DNA of 33,999 bases from an uncultured Bacteroidales bacterium (GTDB taxonomy: Bacteria > Bacteroidota > Bacteroidia > Bacteroidales > Muribaculaceae), in NCBI GenBank assembly GCA_947176235.1, contig CAMWPM010000024.1, positions 1 to 33,999 of the forward strand, written 5' to 3'. Below are positions 33,944 through 33,999 of this stretch, one piece after another. Every line of letters starts with the position of its first letter. Position 1 is the first letter of the stretch. The notes under the pieces were generated by a model that did not search any database, was not told the origin of the DNA, and saw only the letters and a list, made by a program, of their open reading frames with translations. The translations under genes were made by a program, and so were the position numbers.

Positions 33944-33999
33944 GATAACGTGAGTTCGACATAAGGCATCAGAATAAAGTCAACTGATTGTCTGTCACA

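Overview
The window looks like a chromosomal segment of a gut-type Bacteroidales bacterium, most likely Muribaculaceae-like; genus cannot be decided from sequence alone. Pointers are GLPGLI-family proteins, a TonB-receptor-like outer-membrane barrel, a NigD-like lipoprotein, DUF3467, a MINPP-type histidine phosphatase, and several matches to the Bacteroidetes promoter form TTTG-N19-21-TAnnTTTG. I see no tRNA, rRNA, CRISPR array or insertion sequence.

Region by region. 1-1756: pgi (minus) with a clear terminator. 1757-8489: a compact six-gene minus-strand operon: BlaI-type repressor, M56 (BlaR1-like) membrane peptidase without sensor domain, GLPGLI protein, unrecognised exported protein, second GLPGLI protein, outer-membrane barrel. 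All gaps are about 19-23 bp. 8490-9498: about 1 kb without a convincing protein gene but dense in structure: a 21/22-bp degenerate tandem repeat, helically phased GTNCGG arrays, and a consensus promoter bracketed by two near-identical dyads. 9499-21845: mostly housekeeping minus-strand genes (RecD-like helicase, EamA transporter, cysS, DUF3467, NigD-like lipoprotein, LolD-like ATPase, MINPP phosphatase, uvrC, apt, mnmG, ybeY) with a parS-consensus site between mnmG and apt. 22125-28199: a PfkB kinase (minus), a plus-strand surface-glycan operon (GT2-like enzyme, Kdo/WaaP-type kinase, GT2 enzyme), an MscS-type channel, and a convergent GT9 heptosyltransferase-like gene that sits after yqeY and serS on the minus strand.

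30213-33943 is the accessory region. It is on the plus strand, is visibly more A/T-rich, and differs in content. First comes a translationally coupled three-gene cassette around a DUF3990 protein (ADP-ribosyltransferase fold) with DUF3791 and another small protein, which looks like a toxin-antitoxin system. Then follow a GIY-YIG nuclease with a RAMA-like C-terminus, a PD-(D/E)xK/DUF4268 protein, and a protein fusing an uncharacterised N-terminal domain to an exonuclease III-like fold that has lost three catalytic positions. This tail is the best candidate for an undescribed defence-type system.

Two further leads are the unusual regulatory kilobase upstream of blaI and the linked BlaI/M56/GLPGLI/outer-membrane operon, which reads as an envelope-signal-responsive surface module. 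All functional statements rest on motif recognition by eye; no database search was run.
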